From positions 1,667,807-1,731,806 of the forward strand of contig NW_019091369.1 of NCBI RefSeq assembly GCF_001949145.1: a stretch of DNA of 64,000 bases, written 5' to 3'. This document shows, in pieces, positions 1-11,835 of the stretch. Source of the stretch: Acanthaster planci (Eukaryota > Echinodermata > Asteroidea > Valvatida > Acanthasteridae). The stretch's first letter is position 1, and the number at the start of each line of letters is the position of its first letter. Position numbers and translations under genes: made by a program. The notes beneath the pieces are model-generated. The model saw nothing but the letters and a program-made list of their open reading frames with translations. It made no database searches and was not told the origin of the DNA.

Positions 1-905
1 CATTGCCCGCCATCATGGTCTTCAAATTCACCTCTATGCAGATGACACACAGTTGCACATTCCATTTGATCCATCATCTGCTGACAGTGAACTCTCTGCT
101 AAGCATCAGTTAGAGGCATGCATCCTCGATATAAGTGCATGGATGCTTACCAACAAGTTGAGGCTGAATCACAGCAGATCAGAGCTTCTTATAATTGCAT
201 CTAAACCCCAGCACGCTCTGATCCAGGACCGGACTGTTACCATTGGTTCAGAGTGCATCACTGCCTCATCCACCGTTTGAAACCTAGGAGTTGTCTTTGA
301 TGAGAATTTCTCCATGGATGCTCAAGTTCTGAAGATTTGCCAGTCTGTTAACAGCATATGGAAAGTACTTGGTAACACATCTGCATCCAAACTCATTCAT
401 GCCTTTGTTCTTTCTCGGCTGGATATTTGTAACTCTCAACTGATCAACACGAAATCGTACCAGTTAGACAAACTCCAGCATACTCTAAATGCAGCTGCCC
501 GCATCTTATCCAGATCCAATAGATTTGACCACATCTCGCCGGTGCTGCAACATCTCGATTGGTTGCCTGTTCGGGAGCGGATTGAATTCAAAATTCTTCT
601 GTTGACGTGGAAAATTGTACATGTATTGGTTTATGTGACCTCATTTCACCCCAACTTAACCTACATTCATCACACGAGAATCTGCTTGTGATTCCAAGAA
701 CAAGGACTGCCTAGGAAGTCGGGCCTTTTCATTGACCGCACCAGTGCTGTGAAACAACCTCCCAAATGATCTCAGAACACTTGACTCAATTGGAACTTAT
801 CAAACTTGAAAACTTTTCTGTTCAAGCGTTCTTTTATCTTCTCTTCTTGCGCCTCGGATTAGTTTTCTAGATAGATGGCGCTTTATAAGTGTTTGTTATT
901 ACTAT
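1..905 (+). mobile_element. Non-LTR retrotransposon (LINE, CR1/L2/jockey-like) 3' fragment, reverse transcriptase C-terminus, decayed
   Basis: The window opens inside a reverse transcriptase. A YADD active-site tetrad is encoded at 35-46, and the following frame reads like the thumb and connection region of CR1/L2-type LINEs (AWMLTNKLRLN, then a phrase close to NLGVVFDENFSM, then LDKLQHTLNAAARIL and LDWLPVRERIEFKILLL). The frame is broken by a TGA at 278-280 and drifts again after about 620. The remaining C-terminal region is recognisable in pieces up to about 790. The 3' end, around 860-905, has the simple TTATTACTATTAC tail typical of such elements. It is a dead, probably 5'-truncated copy that extends beyond the left edge. 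The clade assignment is from memory of family motifs; the reverse transcriptase identity is secure. Confidence 0.85.
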
Positions 906-3699
906 TACATGTACGTCGCGTCATCAAGCCACAAGTGTGGACGTAGGAGAGGTATCCACAGTCAGACCATATCCATACTCAACCTCGTTCTCGTTGGAAT
1001 GATCTTGCAGCACTTGCATACCCTGCAGGTTCCATAATACCTTGACCGATCTTAATTCCGACACGCACGCAGCTCATGTGTGTAGTCAAGGTTGTTAGGA
1101 ACTCAGCACACCCATAAAAGTGAAACAAAACCTTCGGATGCTAGTTCAGGTCGCTCGGCGGTGTTTTGGTTAATTCCTGGAGATCCAATCCTGCCGGATA
1201 AATGAGACTGTTACGCCGGCTTTAAACGCAGGCCAAATTGGCTCGAAGCAGACTTCTTTTTTTTTTTTTTGGCTTTTTCTTTCAGGAAAAAGGGGTGCTT
1301 GTAACGAGAAAGATTCATGTATGTGCAATTTTCACAGACCACAAAAGAGTTACCAGGGGTACTAAAAAACTCTTGTGGCTCGACTACTGTACTGTGGCGA
1401 CATCTGAGAGAATCTTGAGGGGGCAGATTCTATCTACTCCCTGGTTCTTTTAGGGTCAAAGGAACACACACACAATTAACTGCACAATGGTGTTTGCAAG
1501 TTGTTAAACCTGACAGTGATTTGGTTCAGGTAATATCCTATGTCCCCTACTGGCTTGAGTGTCTATATTTGTAATCTTGACTACTGCCTTGACGTTACTT
1601 TGTGCATGCGTCTGTGACATCAATGTATGGCCTCAACATCATCTTTAATACTTGAAAAGACAACTTACGGTCACTGCAGAAGACAGACTTCTCCTGGATG
1701 GACAGCACGTTTCTTCCACTCTCACTACCATCTCTGCTTCTATCCACTTGCCAACAAGTGCCCTAACAATGACAAAAAAAGTCAACTGGACTGGAGAAAT
1801 AGAAAGGCCTCATCTCTGTCAATTAATAGGAATAATTCCAAAGCCACTTTCATAATTTTAACAAGCACAATAACCCTAACTGTTCAGGGTTGTTTGGCTA
1901 GAAATCCTGCCAGACACATCAGTCTGTATCATTCGTCAAAGTAATTTGCTTGCCCAGTGTAACGAAATCCTACGGATCAACTCTCCCCAAGGCCAAACAG
2001 CCGAGGAGTTTGTTGTTACTAGCCACCACAAGATCCAACAGTGGCTTTGTTCAATGAGACTAGCTCCCATTGTCTCAACATAACCAGTTTGTTTGGCTGC
2101 AGTTGATTGCCCAGTGCATCAAAAGGCGTATTCCCACTGGACTTTTTTGGGGGTTAACTTGCAACGACTTTCCTGTTGAAGTACAAAATTAAATCCAAAG
2201 GGAACAAACAGTAAACTGACGTCCCTGTCAACTTACCACGACTGCAATGTAAAACTAACGGGATGAAAAGGTTCATGGAAGCTTTCCGCACAGCCATGGC
2301 AAGTTAGCAGCGGGTGCAAGAAGCCCACTGGGAACAGTTCCCATACAACGTAGATTGACCGGGACCTTGCTAAACATACGAACCAGACTACTGCCTACAC
2401 AGAGAAAAATGGTTGTATGGTTCCCAGCCTCCAGCTCCATGCTCACAGTACAGCAGCAGGCTGCATACACACAGTGAGGCATGCCCAGATAAACATTGTG
2501 TACAGGGCTTTTCCAGTACGAGTTCGTCGTCTTTGCGGCAGATTAGGCTGATTTCGTCTGATTTTTATCTTTGTTTTTGTCAGATTTTGCCGATTTCATC
2601 ATGATTTGTACAGCGCAGGCAACGTAATCAGCTGGTCTTATTGGGCCTAACACAGCGAATAAACATTCCATTATGGTTAAAAAAGTCCATGTGGGAACGC
2701 GCGGTAGCTAAATGGACATGAAGGAATGTCGTGGTAAATTTCGGTGAAGAAAACGTCCAATGGGAACACCGCTACAGTGCATTAGGCTTTTACACCTGCT
2801 GCAGTATGCTGCATCTGGCCGGGTTAGAGTCAAGGTCAGTGTTTGCAAAGTGATACATGCAGTTTTCACCATTTTTTCAAACTCCTCTTATAAAGGTAGT
2901 AGACTACAGGACCTCTTTTAAAGGTAGTAGACTGCAGGACCTCTTTGATTCCACAATCTGACCGTCTTGCTAGGACCTTCATCAATGTTCCAAGAGCTGA
3001 TATTATGACAATAAGAGGCTTGACCTGTGAAGTATAACCAGCAAATTTAACTAATTCACCCGTTTATACTTAAAAAGTTTCCTTTTACAAGACAAATATT
3101 CAGTTTCATGTTGTTATTTTTAAGGAGCGGTGAAAAACCTGTTCAAAGATTGAAAATTGTGGCTTTCATCAGAAAATTTGGAAAGAAAATGATACCCCGA
3201 GACATGTTCTCAGCCAGGAAACATTTGTCATCACGACCACAAAGTGTATAACATCCGGCACTGTACAGTCTCTTTAGTTTTTGATTTAGTTCTCTAAGAC
3301 AACAGAAATTAACAGAGAACCATAAGTTTTTTTATGGCTGCACCAAGCGGCAACTTCAACTTTATTTTAAACAAAGATTTTCAGCTGAAGCAGACACATT
3401 ATTCAATTTATGCCTGAACTTCCTGACCCTATAGGGGAGGGGAAAGGTTATCTCCCCCTCCCCCACACACAGTGACAACACCTTCCATCGCTTTCCACCC
3501 CACGCAGCCCCCCCTCCCCCCTTTCAAAAATTTCTTCCCCTCTTTTTTTCCCTTTTATGGATGGAGGGTGAAGCTATCACAGCTGCATAATTACAATTAA
3601 ATCAGAAGGGTTAGATCTCCCCGGCACAAAGCCATCTTTGAAATAGTTGTTCGTGGTACCCGCTGCGGCATCTGATTCAAACCATTTTCCGGCCGACAC
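906..3699. other. Intergenic, no gene recognised
   Basis: I see no conserved coding sequence here. Short open frames lack recognisable domains or splice context. There is a poly-T/A run near 1255-1270 and a C-rich stretch at about 3420-3540. Confidence 0.5.
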
Positions 3700-3785
3700 C
3701 GACAAGCTCAGTGGTCGAGTGGTTGAGACGTCTGCACTAGTAAGCAGGAGGTCGTGGGTTCGAGTCCCACCCGAGTACGATTGTG
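3700..3785 (+). repeat. tRNA-derived SINE head (tRNA-like, A and B boxes)
   Basis: The segment has a pol III A-box-like TGGTCGAGTGG (about 3712-3722) and a perfect B box GGTTCGAGTCC at 3757-3767, with an anticodon-arm-like hairpin between (CTGC...GCAG). The acceptor arms pair only partly. The antisense frame gives the phrase SGGTRTHDLLLTSADV, a familiar artefact of tRNA-like SINEs in many animal genomes. I favour a SINE head over a working tRNA gene, though a Leu/Ser-like tRNA origin is likely. Confidence 0.65.
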
Positions 3786-6140
3786 GTTTCTTCACAAACC
3801 TTCGGGGGCATACACTGAGTATCGCCTACAGTGTTACAATACGCGTCGGGAAGGGCAAAAAATTTTTACAGAAAATGAAGAAAAATTTAGGGTTAGCGGG
3901 TGTCAATTACATACACGTGTGCACTAGCACGATGTCCAGACTTACACGTCTCCATTGTCTAGTCATCTCTTACCTGATTGCCAGTTGCCAGGTGTGTACG
4001 CAGGTGCGGGGTCCATGTAGCATCAAAGTGCGCCAATGCAATGCAGGCGTATAGGGTGCATTCGATTACAAGGCAGGCCTGAAAAAATACCAAGCTCTCA
4101 CAATAAGAGAAACTCAAACTAACTCAAGAATCTGCAATGGCAAAGTTGCAGGGCACTGAATCAATAGGGTCTCACACACCAATTCTATGTAAGTGTCAAA
4201 ACCAACAAAAACGATCAACCCTTAAAAAATAATGACCAAACTGACAAATTAAATAAGACTTGAAAACCATCAACTAAAGTTAAACCAAAAAAGAGCTGGG
4301 GGGGGGGCAATGACTGATTGGTTTAAGTTTGGGTTTTCTTCAGGTTGATGCATTTTGTATGAGGGGTCCTAAACTTTTGCAATGACTGTACTGGTATACT
4401 ACGCTGTACATACTTTTATTGACATGAAAGCTTAAAGGGAGCTACTCTTATGTTAAAAATAGATTCATTGAAATACATGATAGCTGCTGGTTGAACGCAC
4501 CTGATGTGGTGTGCAGTAATTACTGAACGTTCTCAGATATCACCACAACTGCTGGTGTCTGGAGCTGTACGTGTTCACTGCCAGCGAAGATCTTGAGCAA
4601 ATCACAGTTGTAACAAAGTTATGATGACAAATAATCACCAACAGGCACAATGGTCAGGAATTCACCATTTGGGCAAATTGAACATGATAAACTACTGGGT
4701 GAACTAATCAAAAAGGCAATTGAGAAATACCTGTATGTGGCTGATACTGTTCGCGACCAGGGAGCTTTGTTCCAATGTTTAAGCCTTCCTCTACTTGTTT
4801 CTAGTTTGGGAGTAGGGCCACGTATACGGAGGTATAGTCCACTAGCCTGGCCCTAATGAAGTTGAGTCTCTAACGTGCCACTCTTTGATGTTTCCTTGAC
4901 TTTCCTCATGCATCACTGCCAAACCTCTTTGCTGAAAAAAATTCATTCAGCTACAGTAAATAATAATATTATAACCTTTAAAATACAATGTACATGAACA
5001 ATTTTGGAAATTTAAAAACCTGAAATTCAAAAACGACAGCATCCATAAATTGGCACAAGTTCAGCTGACTATTCTTTGTTTGTGGCACACTTGCAAAAAT
5101 CTCTGAAAATCTCACGTAATTATGTTCTTCACGACTGATAAATTCCAGTAAATACCCCTAAATATGCATACATGTACAAACTTATTATCAGAAAAGTGGG
5201 CGTAACATTGTTACTTTCTTCACTGTGGGTACATTTTCAGTGTTCATTTTGCACTTCGGGAAAAAAAAAAAAACAATTGAAATCAGGTCAACAGACCTAC
5301 AAAGCATGTGATTGATGTAACTGCAAAGGCTTTGGAATTCAGCACACAGTGACAGTAGCAAGTGTGTGAACTCAACATTTTTGTCATGTATGATGCAGGC
5401 CTACGTAGGCCTACATGATCATGGATGGAGGCCTATTGACAGGTAGACCCGTAAACAGTGCCCCACGTATACTCCTCTGTCATATACTGGGGGCCCTGTC
5501 CCGATTCATGGGGATTTCTTTTGAAAAACTTTATCCGGGATATCCGGGGGCATAACTAAACATCCGCTTGATTTTATGAGCTGAAATTGCACCACTATGT
5601 TCACTACTTACGGTGTAAACCAACCCCATAGGTTGCCAATTGCAGAAAACTCGCCTTTTCCTCATTTGGAGGGAAAAAAAGTTGCCTTTTTGTTGCAGTT
5701 TTCCCACTCCGGACGAATTTTGCCCCACTTGCACAAACCTGACGGCTGTTTCATCACTTTCATGTTACATCACAGACTGCAAGCCATGTTACCAATGATG
5801 ATTTGCTGCAAGCGGTGTGTGACTGGACAGGGAACCAGCCAAGGGCATTGTGTATGAGCTGCACTGTACGTGTAAATATAGTGTACATGCAATGTTAGAA
5901 TTCTGGAAATACTTACATGCCAAAGTTTGACAGTCTGGCAAGAAAAACTGGGAGATTGCCTTCTCATCTGTGGTAATTAATGACGCATCCCGGTGCCTGG
6001 CCTTCCCAAATTACAAGGCCTGGCATCTCATGCACATGTCAGTAAATCTACATGAACAGTACATGCAGTTTTAGAATTCTGGAAACACATGTCGAAACTA
6101 GCTTGGAAGATTTTTATTCATGCTGCAGCCACGTGCCTGC
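3786..6140. other. Intergenic, no gene recognised
   Basis: No conserved coding frame is visible. The sequence is AT-rich with isolated homopolymers (a G run near 4300 and an A run near 5263) and TAGGCCTAC / ACATGTAC palindromic words. Confidence 0.5.
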
Positions 6141-6146
6141 CTTCTA

Positions 6147-6232
6147 GAGTTGACTAGACCGAGTTGACTTGGGACCAAGTTGACCTGAGACGGAGTTGAC
6201 TCGGAGCGGGTTGATTCCAGACCAAGTTGACA
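6147..6232 (+). repeat. Short tandem repeat of a 16-17 bp GAGTTGAC unit
   Basis: Six consecutive degenerate copies of a unit beginning GAGTTGAC or AAGTTGAC and followed by a variable purine-rich half (for example GAGTTGACTAGACC, GAGTTGACTTGGGACC). No function is apparent. Confidence 0.75.
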
Positions 6233-6239
6233 ACTTCAC

Positions 6240-8420
6240 ACTGATGAGTATACAGTGTGTTTACATGGCCGCCATGTTTCGCCGGACCATATCCAAATCC
6301 TTAAAAAGGCAACTGGTAGAGTCCGAGTTGCTCAGAGACAGACTATTATTAACTGATCTACATGTACATCATCCTGATGCAGTCGCGTCAAATGCCATTT
6401 CAAAAATACAAATATGCGCAGCATGCCAAATTGATGTTGGGCTAGCAATCTGCAAGATGTGTGCAAAGGCTAAGTGGGCATAGGCTGTAGGCCTACTAAA
6501 GTTACTCTTGTTATTTTCACAGAAATGGGCCATGTACCGGTACATACATGTACCGCAGGCATGCCTAGTGTTGATCCTAGTCCTACTCTGAGTCCTAGGA
6601 TTAGTCTCAACATGCTCTTTTCCTTTCTCCATGGTCTCAAGGACACGAGGCCTATGAATTTAAGTATAAGTGTGGAATAATAAAAGCCAAATACATGGTA
6701 CTTACGACGTAGGTGTGCCAGCGATTCCTCAGAGACTAATTTCTTACAAGTTACATGTACGTAGGCCTACGTGTTGTCTTGACGATACACAAAGTCGCGA
6801 AAATAAAGGGTTCATGCATTACCTTTCACACCCTGTTCCTAGTATTAGAAGGGAACAAATTCTACTTTTTCAAAGTAACTTATCAAAACAAGTTGTTGGT
6901 GATGTCCTCCGATCTTACATATCAGAAAGAAACGAGAACAGGGCGTTTGGTTTTTCAGAGAAATGTTGGGGTAAAACGGCAGCGTATATGACCGCCCCGA
7001 AGGTAGCTGTGAACGACAAATAAAAACAAATAAGTGAATGTAGTCTGGTGCCTTGACCTGGATGGAAATTTTTTTGATGTATCCAAAAGCCTGAGTTGGG
7101 TAACCGGACGAAAAACAAAATGGCGTGATTCGACTGAGTGGTTTCTTTTGCCAAACTCGGGTTAGAAATATGAAGTTTTCTTGCTTAAATAGTGTAAACA
7201 TTTACCTAAACTACGCCTATCAGGATTGAGTAATGGTTCCTTAAGGTCAAAATGTTAGTTTGTTTGACAAAGTGGACTTAGTTTCCTTATTATAGGAACA
7301 GGGTGCTAATGCCATAATGAACCCCAAGATAAACACTAAAACAGACAAAAATGACCACCACGTACCTCCAGAATTTTGAGGTCTGACTTCCGCTCCTCTC
7401 CCTCGGAGCAGACGTCGGCCCCCACAGTTCTGGGGGGACACCATGTGCTCAGTAGTACTACCGCCACTCTGTGTGTGCCACGTGCACCGCACCTATGTGT
7501 TGTTTGCAGTGTGTCTGGCGCGTAGTCCGTGTTCAAATGGTTTTCGACGCAGCATGAGTTTCGCGTAATGACGTCATGCACAGAGCGTCTGGCTTATATG
7601 GGTGTTTACGAAACGAGTGGCTTAGGGCGCTCGGTTGGTCTTCGCTGGTTCCAGCCATTTGAGGGGACTCCGACCATGTTGACTGGAACCAGTAATACCA
7701 AAGGCTTTGACGAAGCCTTTCATTTCGAAAACGCCATAGCCTACCACTTGCGTTTGCGTGTCACGGGAATCCCACACTGCACACAGAAATATTCAGCATC
7801 CAAATTGCCAGGGCTAATCGCACATTAAATCGTAGCTAGCTACCAGTCCCTATATAATAGGAACGGCATGACCAATCCAGCCATACATCACGCATACCAG
7901 GAGCTCAGTGAAATCAGTAGCTAGTATGATTGAGCACATAAAACGTTTTAATGTTGGCGTGACGTCAGTGCCACACTGTGCCTGCTGATTTGGCGGGAAA
8001 CCTATCTGGAAAATACTTGGGGAAAAACACAACTAAAAAAAATCGGGACGAGTGCTGATGTTAACGTAAACATTTCAAATGACCTAAAAACTTATGAAAC
8101 AAACTATACACAAGGAAACTGACTAGGTGCTTACAAAAGTCCATTATAAAAATGAACAAAGAAATTGACTTGAGTGGGATATGAACCTTCCACCTGTGGA
8201 ATACCGTACCGGTGTTCAACTGTCTGAGCTGTTCATCCCTACGTTCACAGCCCTTCCCACCTGTCACGCTTTGTTAAGAAACTCTTCATTAACAGGCGGC
8301 ATAGCCTACGTTCCATTCTGCTGAGATTTTAAATTTGGATTGTTTCCACTGTGCTTTGTTTTATCGTTATCCCTTTGAGGGAATTTGATTTATAGCAGTG
8401 CTACATAAAATACTATATTA
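6240..8420. other. Intergenic, no gene recognised
   Basis: Overlapping short frames on both strands have no recognisable motif. A 25-bp segment at 7411-7435 (GACGTCGG...CCACAGTTCTGGGG) recurs inside the Harbinger element at 30878-30902. Confidence 0.45.
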
Positions 8421-8510
8421 TATTGTCATTAATTCCAGGACTGTGGTGTCGGGAACAACCAATAGCCTACAAAGTGATTTCAAGCAGTCAAGAGACGTGC
8501 AACATCAATA

Positions 8511-8792
8511 ATGGAAGACAGGAGAGACAGACGTGTCGCAGTCAAGAAACGTCACGATGCAGGGGTCCCCCAAAATCTGGATGCTGGTTATCAGAGAGAA
8601 AATATGGTATATATGCACGAGAGGCAATCCCGAGGCGGCACAATAGAGAGGAGAGTATGGCAGATTATCCGATCCTATAGGCATGCTGGAGATGGTAACA
8701 GAGATAAATGCATGTCATGCCTATGTGCTGCCTGTGTCTTTCTTTTCTTCCTGGTGGCAGCGTTACTACTGATGCAGTGGATGTGGGGATGA
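8511..8792 (+). CDS. Hypothetical small C-terminally membrane-anchored protein (93 aa), uncertain
   Basis: I do not recognise this protein. The open frame starts at an ATG in a good Kozak context (A at -3, G at +4). It encodes an arginine-rich hydrophilic N-terminal part (about residues 1-66, starting MEDRRDRRVAVKKRHD), then CMSCLCAACVF leading into one strongly hydrophobic segment (about residues 68-90) that ends just before the stop. This layout would suit a tail-anchored or single-pass membrane protein. A possible 3' splice site (TTAATTCCAG) lies at about 8438, so the frame may be a terminal exon. AATAAA occurs about 490 bp downstream. It lies on the strand opposite to the sulfotransferase genes. 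It could equally be a chance frame. Confidence 0.27.
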   Translation: MEDRRDRRVAVKKRHDAGVPQNLDAGYQRENMVYMHERQSRGGTIERRVWQIIRSYRHAGDGNRDKCMSCLCAACVFLFFLVAALLLMQWMWG

Positions 8793-9417
8793 GTGCTAAC
8801 TTGGCGATACTTCGACACTCCAGGGAAGAACGGAAGTGGTCTCCCCCTGAGATATTATTTTGGATTTCAGAAATTACTGTAAAACGAATAGGGAATACAA
8901 ACAATTCGGTGTAAGAATCGATTGGGACTTTTTAAAAAGATTTCCTGAGAAAACGACCCCTGAGAATATCTTTTTCTTCATTACTGTCGCCACCTCCAGT
9001 GCTTTGTCACGGCGTTATACAGAAAGATAGTAAACTGGAGGCCATCTTTGTCGACCAAAAAAAAGGGGGAAAAAAGCAAGAATATTCTGTTTATTTCTGT
9101 TACTCATGAGTAGATATTGTACACCAGTTGGCTTTTAGGTAGTTTGGTTTCACAACGTTTCCTCATTGTGGAATAAGGTGTTGTACAATTGCATGGCAAT
9201 AAGATAATAGCGTGTAGTTCGAGTCAAACAAATTACTATCATGGCTGATTAATTGGAGTACATTTGACAGTAAGAACAAGGAAATAAATGAATATAAATT
9301 ACATTGAGTTAATTTTAAAATGTAGAAAAACATTAACTATCCAAGTAAATTAATCACGAAATGTACGACTTCCGCTGTCCAACTCTATAAAAGTTTTAGG
9401 ATAATCAGCTGTCTGTA

Positions 9418-9456
9418 CCATAGACATAAATAACCTATTATTATTTATGTCTGTGG
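9418..9456. repeat. Near-perfect inverted repeat (hairpin, 16-bp arms)
   Basis: Arms CCATAGACATAAATAA (9418-9433) and TTATTTATGTCTGTGG (9441-9456) pair with one mismatch around a 7-nt loop. It may be a small MITE remnant or a hairpin. Confidence 0.8.
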
Positions 9457-9499
9457 TCTGCACGATGGTAAAAAATGTAAAACGCGCTCTGACGTTTGA

Positions 9500-9890
9500 A
9501 AAAGGTCAGTTTTTTTGCGAAACTTTTTTTTGCTGGGTTGTCTTTTGGCTTGGGGATTATTGTTTTTGCCGCCGATTTGCATTTATGCCGGTTATACAAT
9601 TCTGCAGGTAATATAATTTTGTCGAATTAGTATTTTGCTGGGTTGTATTATTCTGCGGGGTTGTATTATTTTTCGGGGTTAAACATTTCTGTGGAGTTAT
9701 CTTCTTTTGGGGAATGGTATAATTTGGGGGAATTTAATTTTTGCTGGGTAGGCCCATATAAATGTGTGTGGGGTTAATTTCGAGGAATTGACTATTTTGG
9801 TGGAGTTGTGTAATTTCGCTGGGTTACATAATAGTGTGTGGTTATATCATTTCGCGGGGCAAGTTGTATAATTTGCGGTAGATGTAACTA
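9500..9890 (+). repeat. Degenerate G/T-rich minisatellite
   Basis: A run of roughly 20-25 bp units related to TTGTATAATTTCGCTGGG, with variants such as TTGTATTATTCTGCGGGG and TTGTATTATTTTTCGGGG. The units are heavily decayed and no coding frame persists. Confidence 0.7.
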
Positions 9891-10560
9891 AATTCATGCA
9901 TTTCGTATTAATCTTATGTTTGTGCATTTGCCTTTTTTGCCCTGATGGCCGCCCATAAGAGCTAGCTGGGTCGAGGCAATATCAACCAAACACACATGCT
10001 GGTACGATATCAACACGGCAACCTCTTTGTTGACAAGCATAGTAAAGACGAATTTTTAATTTTAACTTGGGGCATTTTACAATCGACTGAAGATCATGCA
10101 ACAAACATCCATTTCAATGCCTGTAAGTTTCTGTGACTAGTCTTATATCGTCTCCCCTGAAATGTATTTTTTATTATTTGTGCTTAATTATGGGTGAAAA
10201 TTGAAGCAGAAGTTGCATTCATTTTCTTGTAGTTGATAGTGAAATTGGCAAATTGTGTCGACTGTAAAAAAAAAATCAAAATGCCATCGAACTGTGCGAA
10301 ATTAAGAATTTCAAATGTTTTCTTTATTTAAAGTATTTCTTTTCTTGGTTTTTTGGTTGCTTTGCAAGCTTGCTTTTTTAATGTTTGGTATTCCGTTAAA
10401 GATTGGATTTTGTAAATTGCCGCAAGAATTTCTTATTTGCTGATCTGCCATTTATTCAGACCTTATAACTTGTATGCGGAATATCAAAACTTTCGACTGC
10501 TAAATAGAGTTTAGTTTTACAATGAATAAGATTCTGTTAACCTCGGTCATTTGAATTAAT

Positions 10561-11590
10561 TAAATGCAGGGCTAACCCTTGCAAATTTATTCAATTTTGT
10601 TCCAAAATTCTGAGTGTTGAATTTACTTCACACTTGCATAAATGACCGTCCTTGCGATACATGCTGAGTCATCTATTTGCAACTTGGTGGAATTTTATGA
10701 AAAGCAGATTTTAAAAAAATGATAATAATTAAAATTGAAGGCTTACCCCTTGTACATTAATTTAATTTTGTTTTCAAAAATTGGAGTACTGAATTCGCTT
10801 GAAACTTCCATGAAACCTTTTATTGGTCGTTTGAATGCCGCTTTCTAAGTATTTCGGAGGTATTTGATGAAAGTGAAATTTTTGTGAAGATTTTATTAAA
10901 ATGCAAGGCTAACCCCTTTCAAATTTGTTTAATTTTGTCCAAAAGCTTGAGTGTTGACCTTAATGTAGACTTGCATGAAAGACGTCTATTAGTCCTTGGA
11001 ATTCATGCTAACTCATTTACAAGCAATTCGGAAGAACTGGATTTGAAAAGACACAATTTCCTGAAACCTGAAAATGCCAGATTAACCCCTTGGGAATTTA
11101 TTTATTTTTTGTCTTACATTTTGAGTGTTAAATTTACTTCAGACTTACATAAAACACGTCTGTTAGTCCTTGGAATGCATGCGGAGTCACCTACAATCAT
11201 TTTAGAACAATTTGCAAGAAAAAGTCAAAATTTTGCAATTTTAGCCTTGGCCCAAAATTTCGAGTGCCGAATTCCCCTTGAGTTCGCCTAAAACTCATCT
11301 CTCAGCAGTGTGAATGTATTCCGAGCCATCTCCAAGCCATGGACGGATTTGAAAAAAACTCAGGAATTAATGAAAATGTAATTAAAATGGAAGGCTAGCC
11401 CCTTGCAAATTTACTTAAGACCTGCGTGTAAAGACATCTCTTAGTCCTTGCAATATGCGTTCTACAGGTACTTCAGAGTCTGAAGAACAGTCCAAATTTT
11501 GTGAAATTTCATTAAAATGCAAGGATAACCCCCTAAAAATTTATTTAATTTGGGTTGAAAATTAGGGGTGCTAGATTAGGACGTATGCAG
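10561..11590 (+). repeat. AT-rich satellite, about 130-175 bp period, about 7 degenerate units
   Basis: Units begin with a phrase like AAAATGCAAGGCTAACCCC and continue with TTTAATTTTG, GAGTGTTGAATTTACTTC, a GACGTCTATTAGTCCTTGG block and a TTCGGAAG block. Unit starts lie near 10561, 10731, 10898, 11071, 11228, 11384 and 11513. The 135-residue open frame across 10884-11291 is a by-product of this periodicity. Confidence 0.8.
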
Positions 11591-11699
11591 ATAGACCATA
11601 GTTCTTGTTACTTAACTCTTCTTGAAATCTTCAATAAATGCATGCCTGTTTTGATCGTCTTCGGAAGCATTTGCCTGACATTTCTTTCTCCACTTTAGA

Positions 11700-11835
11700 C
11701 ATGGTATGCTGACCCAGTACCACAATATGGTGAACTGAACCTGCTTGCCCTGAAGAAGGTACTCAGTTACCAAAAGCTCGGCAATTACATGTTTCAGAGC
11801 ACTGATTTTATATTATATTCTTGTCAATACCATAA
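11700..11835 (+). mobile_element. Penelope-like element 3'-terminal fragment
   Basis: The segment matches, in the opposite orientation, the terminal sequence at 26821-26910 and continues into the sequence that flanks the Harbinger insertion at 31453 onward. Shared pieces are GAACTGAA, CTGCTTGCCC, GGTACTCAGTTACC, AGCTCGGCAAT and CAGAGCACTGATTT. It is thus a related, uninterrupted copy of the site into which the Harbinger at 26911-31452 inserted. CTGAAGA at 11750-11756, GGTA/TACC (11758-11761 / 11768-11771) and AAAA resemble a hammerhead ribozyme core, a feature known from Penelope-like terminal repeats. Confidence 0.7.

Noticed and set aside
1627-1944. 105-residue plus-strand open frame
   Set aside because: Two overlapping frames of similar length, no motif and no conserved splice or promoter context; consistent with chance.
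3700-3785. A functional tRNA gene
   Set aside because: Acceptor-stem pairing is poor and the anticodon loop is not of standard size; a SINE head fits better.
3577-3795. Minus-strand frame with SGGTRTHDLLLTSADV
   Set aside because: This is the well-known spurious translation of a tRNA-like SINE head read backwards.
10884-11291. 135-residue plus-strand open frame
   Set aside because: It is entirely inside the satellite at 10561-11590; the protein merely repeats with the satellite period.
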